Shown: in pieces, positions 32,871-44,617 of the stretch
Position numbering within the stretch: position 1 is the first letter of the stretch
Layout of the letters: every line of letters starts with the position of its first letter
Source: Ornithodoros turicata
Taxonomy: Eukaryota > Arthropoda > Arachnida > Ixodida > Argasidae
Length of the DNA: 64,000 bases
Direction: 5' to 3'
Assembly (NCBI RefSeq): GCF_037126465.1
Contig: NW_026999353.1
Coordinates: 1,612,001-1,676,000 of the forward strand
Program-made: the position numbers and the translations under genes
The notes under the pieces: generated by a model
The model's database searches: none
What the model saw: only the letters and a program-made list of their open reading frames with translations
Told to the model about the DNA's origin: nothing

Positions 32871-35153
32871 TGCCCCCACATTCCGATTTATACTTAAACT
32901 AAACAGGGGCATCTTTCCAAGCTACGGCATCGGAACGAACCGACAACAGTGAAAAAAAAAATATAAAGAAAAACAAAGAGAAGACAGGAAGGAAGCAGCA
33001 AAAAAGGTATATTCGCTTGAATCGCAACGGGACGAAAACCATTGCAAACACGTTTTTCTTGTGTAGGCCATCGGCATCTAGCAACCTTTCTGCACCCTGA
33101 TGTGGATTACAGGCGCAAATATGACAAATGAGCAAGCAAGCATCCTCGCTGCTCACTTTTTGGTGTTTTACGTCGTTTGAAGTGCAAATTGTTGCGCCCA
33201 CCACTACCGCCACATTTGCATTCACCTAAAATTGCTCCTCTGTTGAACTGTCCTTGCCGGCTCCCATGGCCGCGCCCATGAAATCGGCAATCAGCTGTTC
33301 TCTGTTTCTGGTGTGTACTCAAACTGTTTACAGTTCAAGGTACAAGTACTTAATCCGAGTGGGAAAGCCTCGGCGGTCTTCCTGTGGATTCGTGGGTGCA
33401 TCAACGAAGATGGGCATGCGGTTTTCGGGATGGCTGTGTGCGCGACAGCTGATATCTTTCCTCGTCTGTGCATGTGTGCGCCCTGACACATATACAATAA
33501 TATAAATCTTATACTACTGTGCGCAAGTGACGTATGCTGTAGGTTAGGGGGTCTCGTCATGATACAGTGAGAAATAATGCGACGGACCTGACGGAAAGCA
33601 CGTTAACTCGGTTCCCGAGTGTTTGTGCGCTGAACTGAACTGACTGAATCTTTGACGTCGAGACGTCAGCGTTGACAAACTCACAAATCCCAGATGAATC
33701 TGGGATTCGTCAGTTTATCAACCCCAGCTTATTTCTTCGCTCCGATTTTATGTCGGCACAGTTCACTTAGAATGCGGCCCAGGACGCACATTCCCCACAG
33801 CGTCAGTCGTGACGTTGCCCACTTCTGAGAAGTCGACAACAGCGAGCTCTTTCACCATCATCATCACCGTCGCTCAATTAAAAAAACAAAACGAAAACAC
33901 TTGTTTGATTAACGAAACTCAAGGCATTCGTGATCTTTCCTTATTCACGTCCTCATACGGAATTTGTCGGCTCAATAACATAAAAACCAGCACTGTGGAA
34001 AATTTAAGTCATTAAAGTCACCAAATCGTCGAGTGTTTCGGTTTCAAACCGCTGCGTCTAGCAACCATGTAGAGAGAGCACAAAGCAGCGTTCAGCGGGC
34101 TGCTGGCTTCCTCGTGATTTCTTGTGTTCAACTCATGTCTATGTTATCGTTGAGTTTAATCGGCAAGATATACTGCATCTCGTGCGTGACGTTTGTTGTT
34201 GTGTTCGCTATTCGTCTGACGTTGCAAAAGCTGTTGTGCCAGTGCCGTGACCACATGCCGTAGAACTTGCCGGACCAGCTTGGACCTTGCCGGTAATGTA
34301 TTACTTATTCGTTTCGTGTTAGTTATTCACGTTAAACTAACACCGGTGCGTTGTATTCTCGTATTTTGTGTTTTTCCGTGCTCTACGACATATCTTCAAT
34401 GCAGTGGGTGTACCTTCGCTGTGTGGGTACAGGATTTTGTTCCTCCAGCGCTTTGTCTGCATCAATATTATAGATATTGTGTTTCGCGTTGTGTGTGCAT
34501 GAACAGGAATTCGAAAGTAATCTTTCCGTTCCATTATGTTTATGTCGATTACTGTTGTTGCGTCATTTCACCGTCAGTGCACAAATCGTGTTGCATTGTA
34601 GGATCAACACATGCGGATGTGTATCATGGGTGGGCAGTTGCAAGCAGTCAAAAAAGAAAGAGTCTGGTAGTGGCCTGCTATATTTTGAGCTATGCATGTT
34701 CTAAAGCATTGAGGCTTTGTTGAGTGTGTCTTTGCCGTCTGTTCCAGCCTCAGAATAGTTATTTTCCACCGTATGTGTTGGTTTATCGACAATTTTTATT
34801 GCCCTGCCTTTGGCTGCTGAGAACCATCAATCACTAAAGTAATTTGGCTCATTTAGCAAGGGCTAAAGGAGGTCAGTATGAATGAATGAACTTTTTATGT
34901 TGGAAATTGCATGTGTTGACAAAATTAAGTCATCGCTTGGACAGGTAACAGATGTGTCTTGATTGCTGCTGCACTGATCACATATACAACTGTTCCGTTT
35001 TGAAATATAGATCATGCTATTACTGCGAACAACCTAAAAGCATTTTTTAATGTTTTCTTAATTGATGAGTGCACAGAAGAAGTTACTCATACACAACATT
35101 CACTGTGTGATTTAGTAGCTAGCTCAACTTTTGATGAACTCGCTCTAACCCTA
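32871..35153. other. Intergenic, one hairpin
   Basis: No recognisable gene. The 158-codon plus frame at 34247-34723 has no domain and many Cys/Val/Phe residues typical of random T-rich sequence. A hairpin at 33671-33722 is listed separately. Confidence 0.4.
33652..33722. promoter_or_regulatory. Two CRE-like half sites next to a stem-loop
   Basis: TGACGTC and GACGTCA are separated by two bases at 33652-33667. Immediately after, 33671-33722 folds into a hairpin: GTTGACAAACTCACAAATCC pairs with GATTCGTCAGTTTATCAAC around the AATCCCAGAT/GAATCTGGGATT stem. The role is unknown. It could be a small MITE remnant or a bidirectional regulatory site. Confidence 0.3.
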
Positions 35154-38100
35154 CCCAGTAAACCACCGATGTCTCAAGGACGTCTACATGATGTTACCCT
35201 CAGGACGATGAAGACATCCTGAGGACATCCTGAAACATAATTTTGACATACTTGGGACGTACTCAGAACTGCCAAAATAACATCCGCGCACGTCCCAAGG
35301 AAGTCCATAGTACGTCAATGACGACCTTTTACGGACCTCTAGTGGACCTTTTTCCCGTGCCTTAGCCAGGCTTACTGGCGTTCTCTGAACATTACATCAA
35401 CACCGCACAGCAGTGCGTATCAGTGGCACAAACAAGCAACATTGGATCAAACACTTTATTTCGTATGAAACTGAGCGTCATAGCATCGTATTACCTCACC
35501 AGGTATTATATCACAGCGTAACATGACCAGCATTTTTTTCGCATTATTATTGAGAACTTACATGTCTTTGAAAACATGATGTCCATGAACACACACAGCA
35601 TCGGTCCACAAGGGGAAAAATTTAAAGGTATATGCCCGCAATGTCCGAAGTGCGACGCTGAAACATATGTTGAAGCACTGGCATAACCGACGACCATGCT
35701 GCACTGTGTTTCGTACAACTGGAGATTTGCGATGTGTCCAGCCTGCCTTTCGTGCGAATTAACGCTATCCAACTTCGGCTATATTCACTTTTCGCCACGG
35801 ACTCCCTTCCCTGCCGCGTCATGTGAGCTTACCCTGAAATGTAAATACTGCTACAGCAAAATGTCACTGTGAAGTACGCATCGACGTGTACGCATACCTT
35901 TAGACACAGCGCCTATGGTTGCAGTCTGCAGTAGCCTAGCATTCTCCCTATCAACAGCCCTATTGCCTGCGAAGACGGGAAACGCATGGATAACCACGTA
36001 GTAGGAACGTGAATGCCTCGCACATTCACTACGTACCTTCAAAACGGGTAAAATCTTGAAAATGACGCGGGCGACGCCACTTGGAGATCCATAATTCACA
36101 TTCATCCGCTACGACGTTTCCACACATCTGTAAAAGAGTCAACAAGGTGCGACACATTGTACTTCCCTGCAAATTCTTTATTAAAATCACTCAGCATTTT
36201 TTACATACAGTGGCACAGCCGTAAAGGCTTGTGCTGCCGTGGAGCACATGACGCAGTTGTACGGGTGAAGCATATGCCCAATCTGTTTCGCAGTTTCAGT
36301 GACACAAGTCACTGAAGAGCTCTGAAACGCACTTTAGCGTAACTTACCTGATGTCTTTCAACATTTCTGTGACCTTCCCACGTCGTGAGTGTGCTGTTCC
36401 AACCGCGTTGTTCACTGCAATGAATACGTCGAAAGTATCTGAAATTCATAGATTAGACATTAGTAACGGGGCCACTGACGATGTTGCATCTTCACCTTGA
36501 AAAGTGCTGGTAGGGTCACGAGTACACTTAGCTGAAAGATAAAGCATAGGGGAAAAGGAATCAAAAGGGTAATAATCACACTGCTAGCATAAAGTAATAG
36601 AACCCACACGCTAGGAATGATACCAAACAAAAGTTGCACGAATCGTACAAACATAGAACTAACCTTTAATCTAAGAAATCGCAAGGCTTCTGGACCTATC
36701 TTCCAGGGTGCACACATAAAAGCACCACCAGGCAACACTAGTAGGGCATAAAAACACATTCACAGCAGTCCAGGGCACCAGAGCAACGACGGAACGCGGA
36801 CATTTTCCTCTTCAAAAACACATCTCAATCACCTTCCTACGCCTGCAAGAACCCGATATCGAAAAAAATGCCCCAGGCCCATGTATCAGAGAACCGCCGT
36901 TGCCACGGTGTTCTAACTCGAGAACCGAGAGGGATAGAAAGATGCGGCAAGTTTCTACGCGTTTCCCATGTCGAGTGCGTGTGCCCATTAAAAGGAAGTC
37001 GGATCCGCCGTGGGCTTCAGGCCTGAAGACAGGGACAAAAGTCGGTGAACGGTGGTCGGTGTCAGGAATTTCGAGAATGACGTCTTAACCACTGGAAATC
37101 AACGGCTAGTCTCAATTGGAAAGTTGTAGAGCAGGGAACAGAGCACGCGCACACAAAATTTCGACTAAATCGGACATCGGGTAATCGACTTACGACACCG
37201 AAAAGTGGGAAGCGTTTCAGGGTGGCTCTAGCCAGCCTCGCAGCTCGTCATGCTCTTTAGCCGATATCGGGAGAACGGAACATCGCGCGCCTGCGGGACA
37301 AACGCTGTTGGAAAGAGCACATTGAGACCTTCATAACGAAGGCAAACATGACCATGTGGCAGCAACGGGAAGGCTTTTTTTTTGGGGGGGGGGGGAAGCC
37401 GCTGGTCCCATGTATTGGGAGGAGTGTGAACGCGGAATGCTCTAACTCGAGAACTGCTAAATTTAGAGAGACGCCGTGAATTTTATCACGTGCTCCGCGT
37501 CGAGAACAGTGGGTTCTCCAAGTATGTACCCTGTCCGAGGCGAACTTCTTTCCAACAAGGGCACTGAAGTTCGGAAAAACGAATTTTACTAACGCGTCTC
37601 CGCCTACGAGTTCCAAACCACTACAGATCAGTTCCTGTGTGATTTGCGCGATCACACAGCTAATCCAGGCCCGTTCGGACCTGAATTTTGGTCTCGATCC
37701 AACAGTCCGGGCAGGATTTACAAGACTTTGAAGGTGTCAGAAGCACCGACGGTTGCCTAGAATTTGCAAATATCTGGACAACCGCCAGGATTTCTCACAG
37801 CCGCAAGGTGCACGCGTAGGGGGATGGAAGGGGAATTCGTCACAAGAAACAGCATCCCGATATCGCCGCTGCAGGCCAAGATATTAGACACGGGAACTCA
37901 TCGCGAAACACCGCTATGTCACTCTGATGGGGTTAAACCATCACTGGATGGCTAAAAGACGCCGCGGTATCAACCGCCACCTCAAGTGGCATGTGCAGTG
38001 CTCAGTTGAAATCTCTATGCATATCTGATCTATTCTGACCGATGATGTGACTACGGTGCCCTAGGGGACCTGGGCACATTCTTCTTATTTGTCCATGCTA

Positions 38101-39100
38101 CCAACCTTCCCGAACCGCGCTCTCTCAGATCCTTAGTCAGTTCGAATTTCACCCTTTCTATCTCTATGAAAATTGCTTGGCCCCTGGTGAAATCCAGCCC
38201 ATCAACACTCTGTGATGAGGGCTTTTTTGGTCTTTTTAGGCACGTCAGGACTTCGATCCTTATGGTGAAGGGGCACATTTCATCGCATTTTATGCCAGTG
38301 GGCTCGGGTATCCACACTAGCGACGAAACTCCTCATTATTAACCTTAGAAATAAAGTTGTTGTTTTATTGATACTCTAGGCCAATTCCTTCAATTGGTTT
38401 CGCATTCTTTGAACTGGTGCGGTGTGTACAAAACATGTTGGATTACATTAAATCAAGTGGAAATCGGCGTTTAGCATTTATATCCATTAAGCCAATTCAT
38501 TGAATTGCTTCTTTATTCCGTGGGTACGGTCTTCGCCACACAACATAGTAGAACATGATGTCGCGAAGGTATAGCTTCTCTTCAAAAACCCTGATTCTGT
38601 CAGTGAGGAACTTGTACCTCACGGCTACATAATGAACGAATTGACTGTCTGATTTGTCTTTGGATCTCGTTGGAATTGTGGCGACAATTCAATGATGTTA
38701 TGTCTTCTCGTTCCGGCAGGGAAGCACATCTGGAGATGTAGTTGTGTGTGTTCCGTTCTACATGGAGATATTGCAAGAGATATCGAGGTCTTCTCAGCCT
38801 TCCCACCTACCTTTATTAGCACTACAGTAAAAGGAAACAGAAGCTAGATACTGTGGTACATCTGCTAAGCTCGGACCATGTCGGGAGTTTCTTTGTAAAT
38901 TCAGATGAATAATTTTTGTGTGTTGCCACTTCGGTAACACGGATAAAAATTAGTGTCACTGTTTTCGTTTCTTGCTGCACGCTGTTGAACGTTATCATAA
39001 GGATACAAAAATATAATGAGCATCGAAAGTACGTTTGTATTCTACTTCTAAATAAACATCCGATAGGGACGCCATTTCGAAGTCCCAGCGATATCATCAG
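35154..39100. mobile_element. CCC(A/T)GTAAA(C/T)CACC DNA element, copy 2 (inverted, truncated)
   Basis: The left end reads CCCAGTAAACCACCGATGTC and is preceded by TA. The body is the reverse complement of 11745-14991, and matches can be followed through the whole length (for example GGTATTATATCACAGCGTAAC at 35502, the GCATGTGCAGTGCTCAGTTG region at 37990, and the AACGTTATCATAAGGATAC region at 38990). It loses similarity after AGTCCCAGCGATATCAT at about 39097, so the opposite terminal 130 bp is absent. It contains about 700 bp (roughly 36585-37285) that copy 1 lacks, where copy 1 is joined through a short GCAG/GCGC-like microhomology. The reading frames of copy 1 are broken here, so no protein is maintained. 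Confidence 0.8.
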
Positions 39101-41500
39101 AAATTGGTGCCTGATGTCAAGCACACAAAAGAAAAGGGGAGGCTGCATTTGGAGCACATCACTTCACAGTATATGTGAAAGCATACTTCAGCGAATAAGG
39201 TGAGCAACTAGTCAATGTCTTTAACATTTTAATTATGAGTGTTAATATGAGTTCCCATTATGAACAATATTTGGATATCAAGTGACGAAATTATCAAATA
39301 CACATCTAGGAATATATGAAAAGGACACCACGGGACGCTTTACTCTGGATGTACCATATCTGATGAAAATCTCGTACCACAGGGGTTGCTCGATGGATGG
39401 ATGGATTACAACCCTGACGAAGCAGCGTGAAGCTCAGGAGAACAACAGGTGCCCGACACTATCATTGCTGGGCAAAATTTGTGAGTACAGTATACATTCA
39501 TTGCGGAAGCACGTATTTCTCATGGTTACGGCAGTGCGTTTATTATTGGATCTTAGATAAAAGTCATTATTAGGGACGTAATAAGGACGAGGGCAGCCAC
39601 CTCGTCTCTGTATTTTCCGTGCCCTTATTTACACCTGGTTGGTTGAACAGAAAGATGCCGCACAGGGAACGAGCATGACACTCAATAAACTGTTTGACCG
39701 GAAAACTTGGGGCAAGAGGAAACTTCCGCACAAGACTACGCCAAAAAAATGTAGACGTAGAAGTCTATGTATATGGTGTGTTCTCTTTTTTGTTCTGTAC
39801 TACTGTTTGCTCCAGTGAGTGCAGCTTTTCTGAATTATAAGTTAATTAGACAATCATTTCATCAATAGCATGTTTCTTCTTTGTAGGTGCACCTTTGGTG
39901 GAAGAGGCTCGTCGGCCGACTCTGTTATCTGGTACTTATTTTATCTATTCATATTACTACACAACAGAATCAGCCAATTTCAGATATACAAAGGAAGGAA
40001 AAGTGCACACCACGCATTCTATCACTTATATTGTGCCCTGGTTCATTTCAAAACCTGGGTAAAAATCGGGTTTCACCGTAAAAAGGCCACCTTCAACTGG
40101 CGCAAGACTCCGGTTAAGCCCTAAAGCTAATAATTATGCACCTTATGCAAAAAGTTCAAACTAGCCTTGTTAGAGAGAGGCAAAAAAGTACCCAAAATGT
40201 GACTGCCTTCTCCGTGAGGGATATACCATGGTCTGTCCATACCAAGTCACCATGCTAACCGTAATTGTTTTGCTATAGCTGCTCCTGTGTGCCAAAAAAC
40301 ACTTGCCATATGTATCTTTCTGTCATGTGCAATTTATAATTCCTTAACAAACTGGCATGTATTTTCGTCTTACTGATTGCATTTCGCATTGTACTGTGGA
40401 TTCCAAGAATTAATTTTGAACCTGCGATATCATGAGTACTTGTGTAAGCTGCCAGTGCCTGCCTTCCTGCCCTCATCAACCGAGGGGCACAGATCACTGC
40501 AACGTATCGTGTCAAAATCTCTCGGTCCACATTCAGTTTCTGCGGGTCGAAAAGACTAGGTACACTTGTGGACCCTTCATTTAACCTGTTTGGCCGGGCT
40601 CCAGCATTCGCAGCCAAAACCTCTGGGTGGCGGGCAACAGACATGTACAATACAATATGGGATACAAACAAAACGCAATCATTGTTTGTATCTTGACTCA
40701 AGTACACCATGTACTGTATTCTAATCGGCAAATTGTAAGCATTGCTATAGCTCGTGCTACATCAGCCTGTTCTCTGAGTCTATGGGCACTTCGTGCAATG
40801 TATTCAACAGCAACGAAGGATTGTGTGTCCAATATTTTCTTTCGTTGATACTCACTATGTGTACAAATTCCAGATTCACCTTGGGGTTGACAGTTTTGTT
40901 CCTGAGAACTTCATGTGCGTACAGCGGGGCACAATCAACCACAAGTTAGTCAACGATTTGATGCAGCGCCAGACCACTGTACCAGCCGTACCAGAGAGCA
41001 GGCAATCATTCGCTCGTCACAGGCAACAGCAGAGAAGCTGGATTCCATTGCATAAGTAAGATCATGCTGCAGTTATTTTCTATCATTCAATGAACGTTCA
41101 GATTCCAGCCTCAGTCAATTTGCACTACTTTTTCTGGGCAGATTCAGGAGTCTGCTTGAAATATTATCGCATGTACTGATCATCTCCAACATTTTCGTTT
41201 CAGATGGCATGCCACTTCACATTGAGGGCCACCAGACAGTGCTTCCAAAAGAAGCATAGCTGAAACTAGTTTGGCGAATCCTTGCAGATTTCTGTTTGGC
41301 GATGTTGTCCGGCATGGCAAAAACAGAAAATGACACAATAAAGAATATAAATCTGTGAATAGTAAGTGAGTTCTTACGCATTTCTCAGTCAACACCACCC
41401 TACATGCAGATTAGGGCCACACTGCAGTACTTATGTGCCTCTCAGGATACAACACTGCACGCAAAACAGGACTTGCAAAAGCCGATGAGCCCTAACGTCC
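39101..41500. other. Intergenic, nothing firmly recognised
   Basis: The frames are short apart from 40273-40731 on the minus strand (152 codons, no domain recognised). AAAACCTGGGTAAAAATCGGG at about 40049 resembles a dispersed repeat end, but no inverted partner was found. Confidence 0.4.
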
Positions 41501-41506
41501 GACTCT

Positions 41507-41690
41507 CTAGTAAAACCGGTGTCCACACTGTACATTCCAGTAAGACCAGTGCCCACACTGGACTGTCCAGTAAGGCCAGTAACACTGGACTATCCAGTAA
41601 GACCAGTGTTCAGACTTTGTTAAAAATCCGATATGACACTGGTTACTGGTTTCCAGTCTGTCCAGTATACTGGTTTTTTCAACAGGGATG
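41507..41690. repeat. CCAGTAAGACCAGTG tandem repeat with inverted partner
   Basis: About four units of 27-31 bp (CCAGTAAGACCAGTG followed by (C)CACACTGGACTGT) run from 41507 to 41618. At 41636-41680 the same words recur inverted (CACTGGTTACTGG and GTCCAGTATACTGG). The arrangement could fold back and is probably a non-autonomous DNA element. Confidence 0.6.
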
Positions 41691-41821
41691 TGACACATTG
41701 TGTCACATGTAACTGCAGTGTACTGCAGCCAGCTTCACTGTTTGACTTATAATTTGCACGGTTACTTCTTTAATATTATTTGAATAACTTTTATCTCATA
41801 CTGATACTGTACCATTAAATA

Positions 41822-42746
41822 CGAGGGGTGTTCAAGTCAAACCGGGACTTCATTTTTCGCAAAAGTAAAATGAACTTACAGGCGAGAAATTAGTTTTATT
41901 TTTCAACGTAATCTCCAGCTGCACTAATGCACTTGTCCCAGCGTTTCACGAGGGCTTGGATGCCAGCAGCGTAGAAATCCTTACTGGCGCGTAGCAGCCA
42001 TGATCGGATCGCATTCTTGACCTCGTCGTCGCAGCTGAAGTGGCGGCCCCCCAGGAACGGCATCAGTGGCCCCAAGAGATGGAAATCGCTGGGGGCGAGG
42101 TCTGGACTGTAAGGGGGATGTGGCAGCAACTCCTAGTCAAGTTCCTGTAAGGTGCGTGTCGTGAGATGCTCGGTACGCGGGCGTGCATTGTCCTGTAGGA
42201 GGAGGACTTCTTTCGTGAAGAGGTACGGGCGCTTTTGCTTCAGCGCCTTATGCACATCCCTGAGAACCTGGCAGTGATATGCACTATTCATGATGGTACC
42301 ACTGGGCAGAAAATCAACATGAACAACGCCAGGCTTGTCCCAGAAAACCGTGGCCATGACCTTACCCGCAGACGGGGTGCTTCGGCACTGCTTCGGGGTA
42401 CTTCCTGCACTGATGTACGGCCGTCCCGGAACCGTTTGCACCACTCAAACGCTTTGCTGCGGCTAAGTGTATCGTGGCCATACTGAGCCTGAAGTATTCT
42501 GTGAATTTCAGATGACTTTACGCCTTCATTCACGAGAAACTTCATGACAATTCGCTGTTCGATGTGCGCCCTTACCTCGTTGTCAGCCATCTTGTCCAGC
42601 ACGTGTCTTCTGTTTTGCACAAACTTTGGACCACCACGTGGTGAACGCGGAGGCCATTCGCGTGTGAAAATGACGAAAAAGAAGTAGCGCGAGCCATTTG
42701 TACACTCAGGAGACAAAAAGACCCGGTTTGACTTGAACATCCCTCG
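41822..42746 (-). mobile_element. Mariner element, internally deleted (about 925 bp)
   Basis: Inverted ends CGAGGGGTGTTCAAGTCAAA (left) and CGAGGGATGTTCAAGTCAAA (right, reverse-complemented) bound the transposase remnant. The left end is preceded by TA (41820-41821), the mariner target. On the right the TA has decayed to TT. Length is well below the usual 1.3 kb, because the middle of the transposase gene is missing. Confidence 0.92.
41896..42590 (-). pseudogene. Mariner transposase, deleted and with a nonsense codon
   Basis: Transposase cuts and pastes the element at TA sites. The minus frame starts MADNEVRAHIEQRIVMKFLV at 42590 and carries the N-terminal helix-turn-helix (FEWCKRFRDGRTSVQ). 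Sequence then jumps to SAGKVMATVFWDKPGVVHVD, which removes the segment with the first catalytic Asp. The second Asp is in LLLQDNARPRT and the third in YSPDLAPSDFHLLG, with 34 residues between them (DD34D, mariner proper). A TAG at about 42133-42135, in the usual LDW-E-LLPHPP position, interrupts the frame. The C-terminus RWDKCISAAGDYVEK is complete. It is certainly a mariner and certainly inactive. Confidence 0.93.
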
Positions 42747-43137
42747 TTGGATAGGAATCCATTATGGTTTAGAATTATTTTTCATTTGCGATGTTCCCAC
42801 ACTAATCTTGCTGACAAGTTGTCTCTCATTAAATTCCTTTTGAGTTGTATTTCACACTGCTTACACCATAATGTGAGAATGAGAAAATGTATGCTTCACA
42901 TGTTCTCAGCGTCCTCTATAGCAACTGCTCTTGGGCTTAAAATTCAGAAACTACACACGAAAAAAAAAACTGGAACAAACAACACAGCAAAAAGGACACA
43001 ACAAAATGATTGCGACTCTATTATGCTGTAAATTTTGTGTGTGTGTGTCTATCTGGTTCTGCATTTTTGTGAACATGTGCCATGTTGCCGGGACCCTTGC
43101 CCTCTTGTCACAAAAGGAGCCTCATACATAAAAATGC

Positions 43138-43428
43138 AGACAAAAAAGTAGAGAACTCCAACCTAACATAGCAAGAGAGAACAAAGGTGGGGACACAGGA
43201 AGCTTCTAGAGTCTTGGCACATACGCGGTGACACCTCGGTTTGTAACAAAAACCGTGGCCCCTCCCCGAACAATACTCCCATCTCCTTAAATAGCGACCG
43301 GTTGTGCATTCTGTCATTCAGTTAGGCACTGATGATGTCCGTCGCATGACGGACGAAACGTCCGAGTAAACCTTGTTATGTTGTTATGTTAAGTCGGAGT
43401 TCTGTACTTTTTGGTCTAGTTATGTCGT
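43138..43428. repeat. Penelope-like 3' region or fold-back
   Basis: The left arm ACAAAAAAGTAGAGAACTCC and the right arm, reverse-complemented (ACCAAAAAGTACAGAACTCC), extend into AACATA-type words for about 40 bp. Between them lies CACTGATGATGTCCGTCGCA, followed by GACGGACGAAACGTCCG. This CTGATGA...GACGAAACGTC arrangement is what I associate with 3' ends of Penelope-like retroelements. No reverse transcriptase or GIY-YIG frame is present, so the family assignment is tentative. Confidence 0.45.
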
Positions 43429-44486
43429 CTCACGGCTTTTGAAGTATTTTTGCATAAAGATGCAGGTTACACAGGTTCTAGGTTACACGCCATGTGCCCC
43501 CTGAAACAACTGGTACGACATCCCTGCTGACGCCAGGAGCCACAGTGTACCGGACGTATTGCAGGGTTGCTTGTACCCACTAATACGCGAAACACAATGC
43601 GCCTGTCGAGTTCCCTAACAGAAAAATTACCTCCACGCTTCGCAAAAAAGAAAAAGCAAGGAAGAAAATGCTCCAAGCACATCGAACATGAAACACCAAA
43701 TTTTATTCGCTTGCACATACCTTTAAATTGCATCCAGTACATCATCGTTTGTCGATTGGAAAACATACACGGTTCACTAATCCCAACACACAGATATGGA
43801 GCACACGTTGCACGGATACACAACCCATCCGATGCACCAGGCAGTCCTCCAAACGCCAAACACACACAATCCTCGAAACTTCGAACAAGCTGGCACTAAA
43901 AGCTCAATGAAGATCCTTAGTGACGAACACGACGGTTCCTCAAACGAGATGGCCGAGGAACAATTGTCCAACAAGTGGCAACAGACACCAAATCCATGTG
44001 CAGTCTTGCACGCGTATGTGTCACCGTTGAGACAGGAAACAACCTGTAAAGAAACCGAAGTGAATATTACGCTGGTATTCTTCCAACGTTAATGCTGGAA
44101 TAGTACTCCATTTTGTAACTCACCTCCTCGCAATCAATACAGTCCCACGGTCACCTATAACGGAAGAATTCAATTAACCTCGCTTGTAATGTACATCATC
44201 GCTTCACCGATGCAGCCAATCCTCTCCTGCCGCCATTTGCAATGCGTCCACCGTCTGCAACAGAATGTACTTCGATTGTTAAATACGAGTAAGACGCAGG
44301 CGTCATACGATGCATCACAGATGCACGGCTTACCTTAAGCTTACGTTGGCTTACCTTAAGCAAACATTAGACCTGTACTTAAAAAGCAAGATGTCATTCT
44401 TCTCAAAGGGGAGGTTGCAACGCAGACACCGGCAAGCAGGCGTGAAGCGGGAAGGAATGTACTGCGGGAGAATACGTTGTCATCCG
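43429..44486. other. Intergenic, no recognised gene
   Basis: Overlapping frames of 98-132 codons at 43467-43865 (minus), 43567-43899 (plus) and 43796-44092 (plus) match nothing I know. They might include leader or first-exon sequence of a gene served by the adjacent promoter-like region. Confidence 0.35.
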
Positions 44487-44617
44487 CCGGAAGCTGCCGT
44501 TTACGCAATGGTCCAGGGAAAATGGCGGGCGCCCAAACCACGTGATCCCCAGGAGCCACTCACAGCGTCTCCGCTGGCCAGCGCGGGAAAAAAGCTGCGG
44601 CCCAGTGCGCATGCGCA
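44487..44617. promoter_or_regulatory. Housekeeping-type promoter candidate (ETS, YY1, E-box, NRF-1)
   Basis: Within 130 bp there is CCGGAAG (ETS/GABP core, 44487-44493), AATGGCGG (YY1-type, 44521-44528), CACGTG (E-box, 44539-44544) and TGCGCATGCGCA (perfect NRF-1 palindrome, 44606-44617). The stretch is locally GC-rich and followed by a CT-rich tract at 44620-44710. Such clusters mark TATA-less promoters of broadly expressed genes. The direction of transcription and the gene served are not clear. Confidence 0.45.

Noticed and set aside
34247..34723. 158-codon plus-strand frame
   Set aside because: Residue content (Cys, Val, Phe rich) is what T-rich random sequence gives. No domain or splice context.
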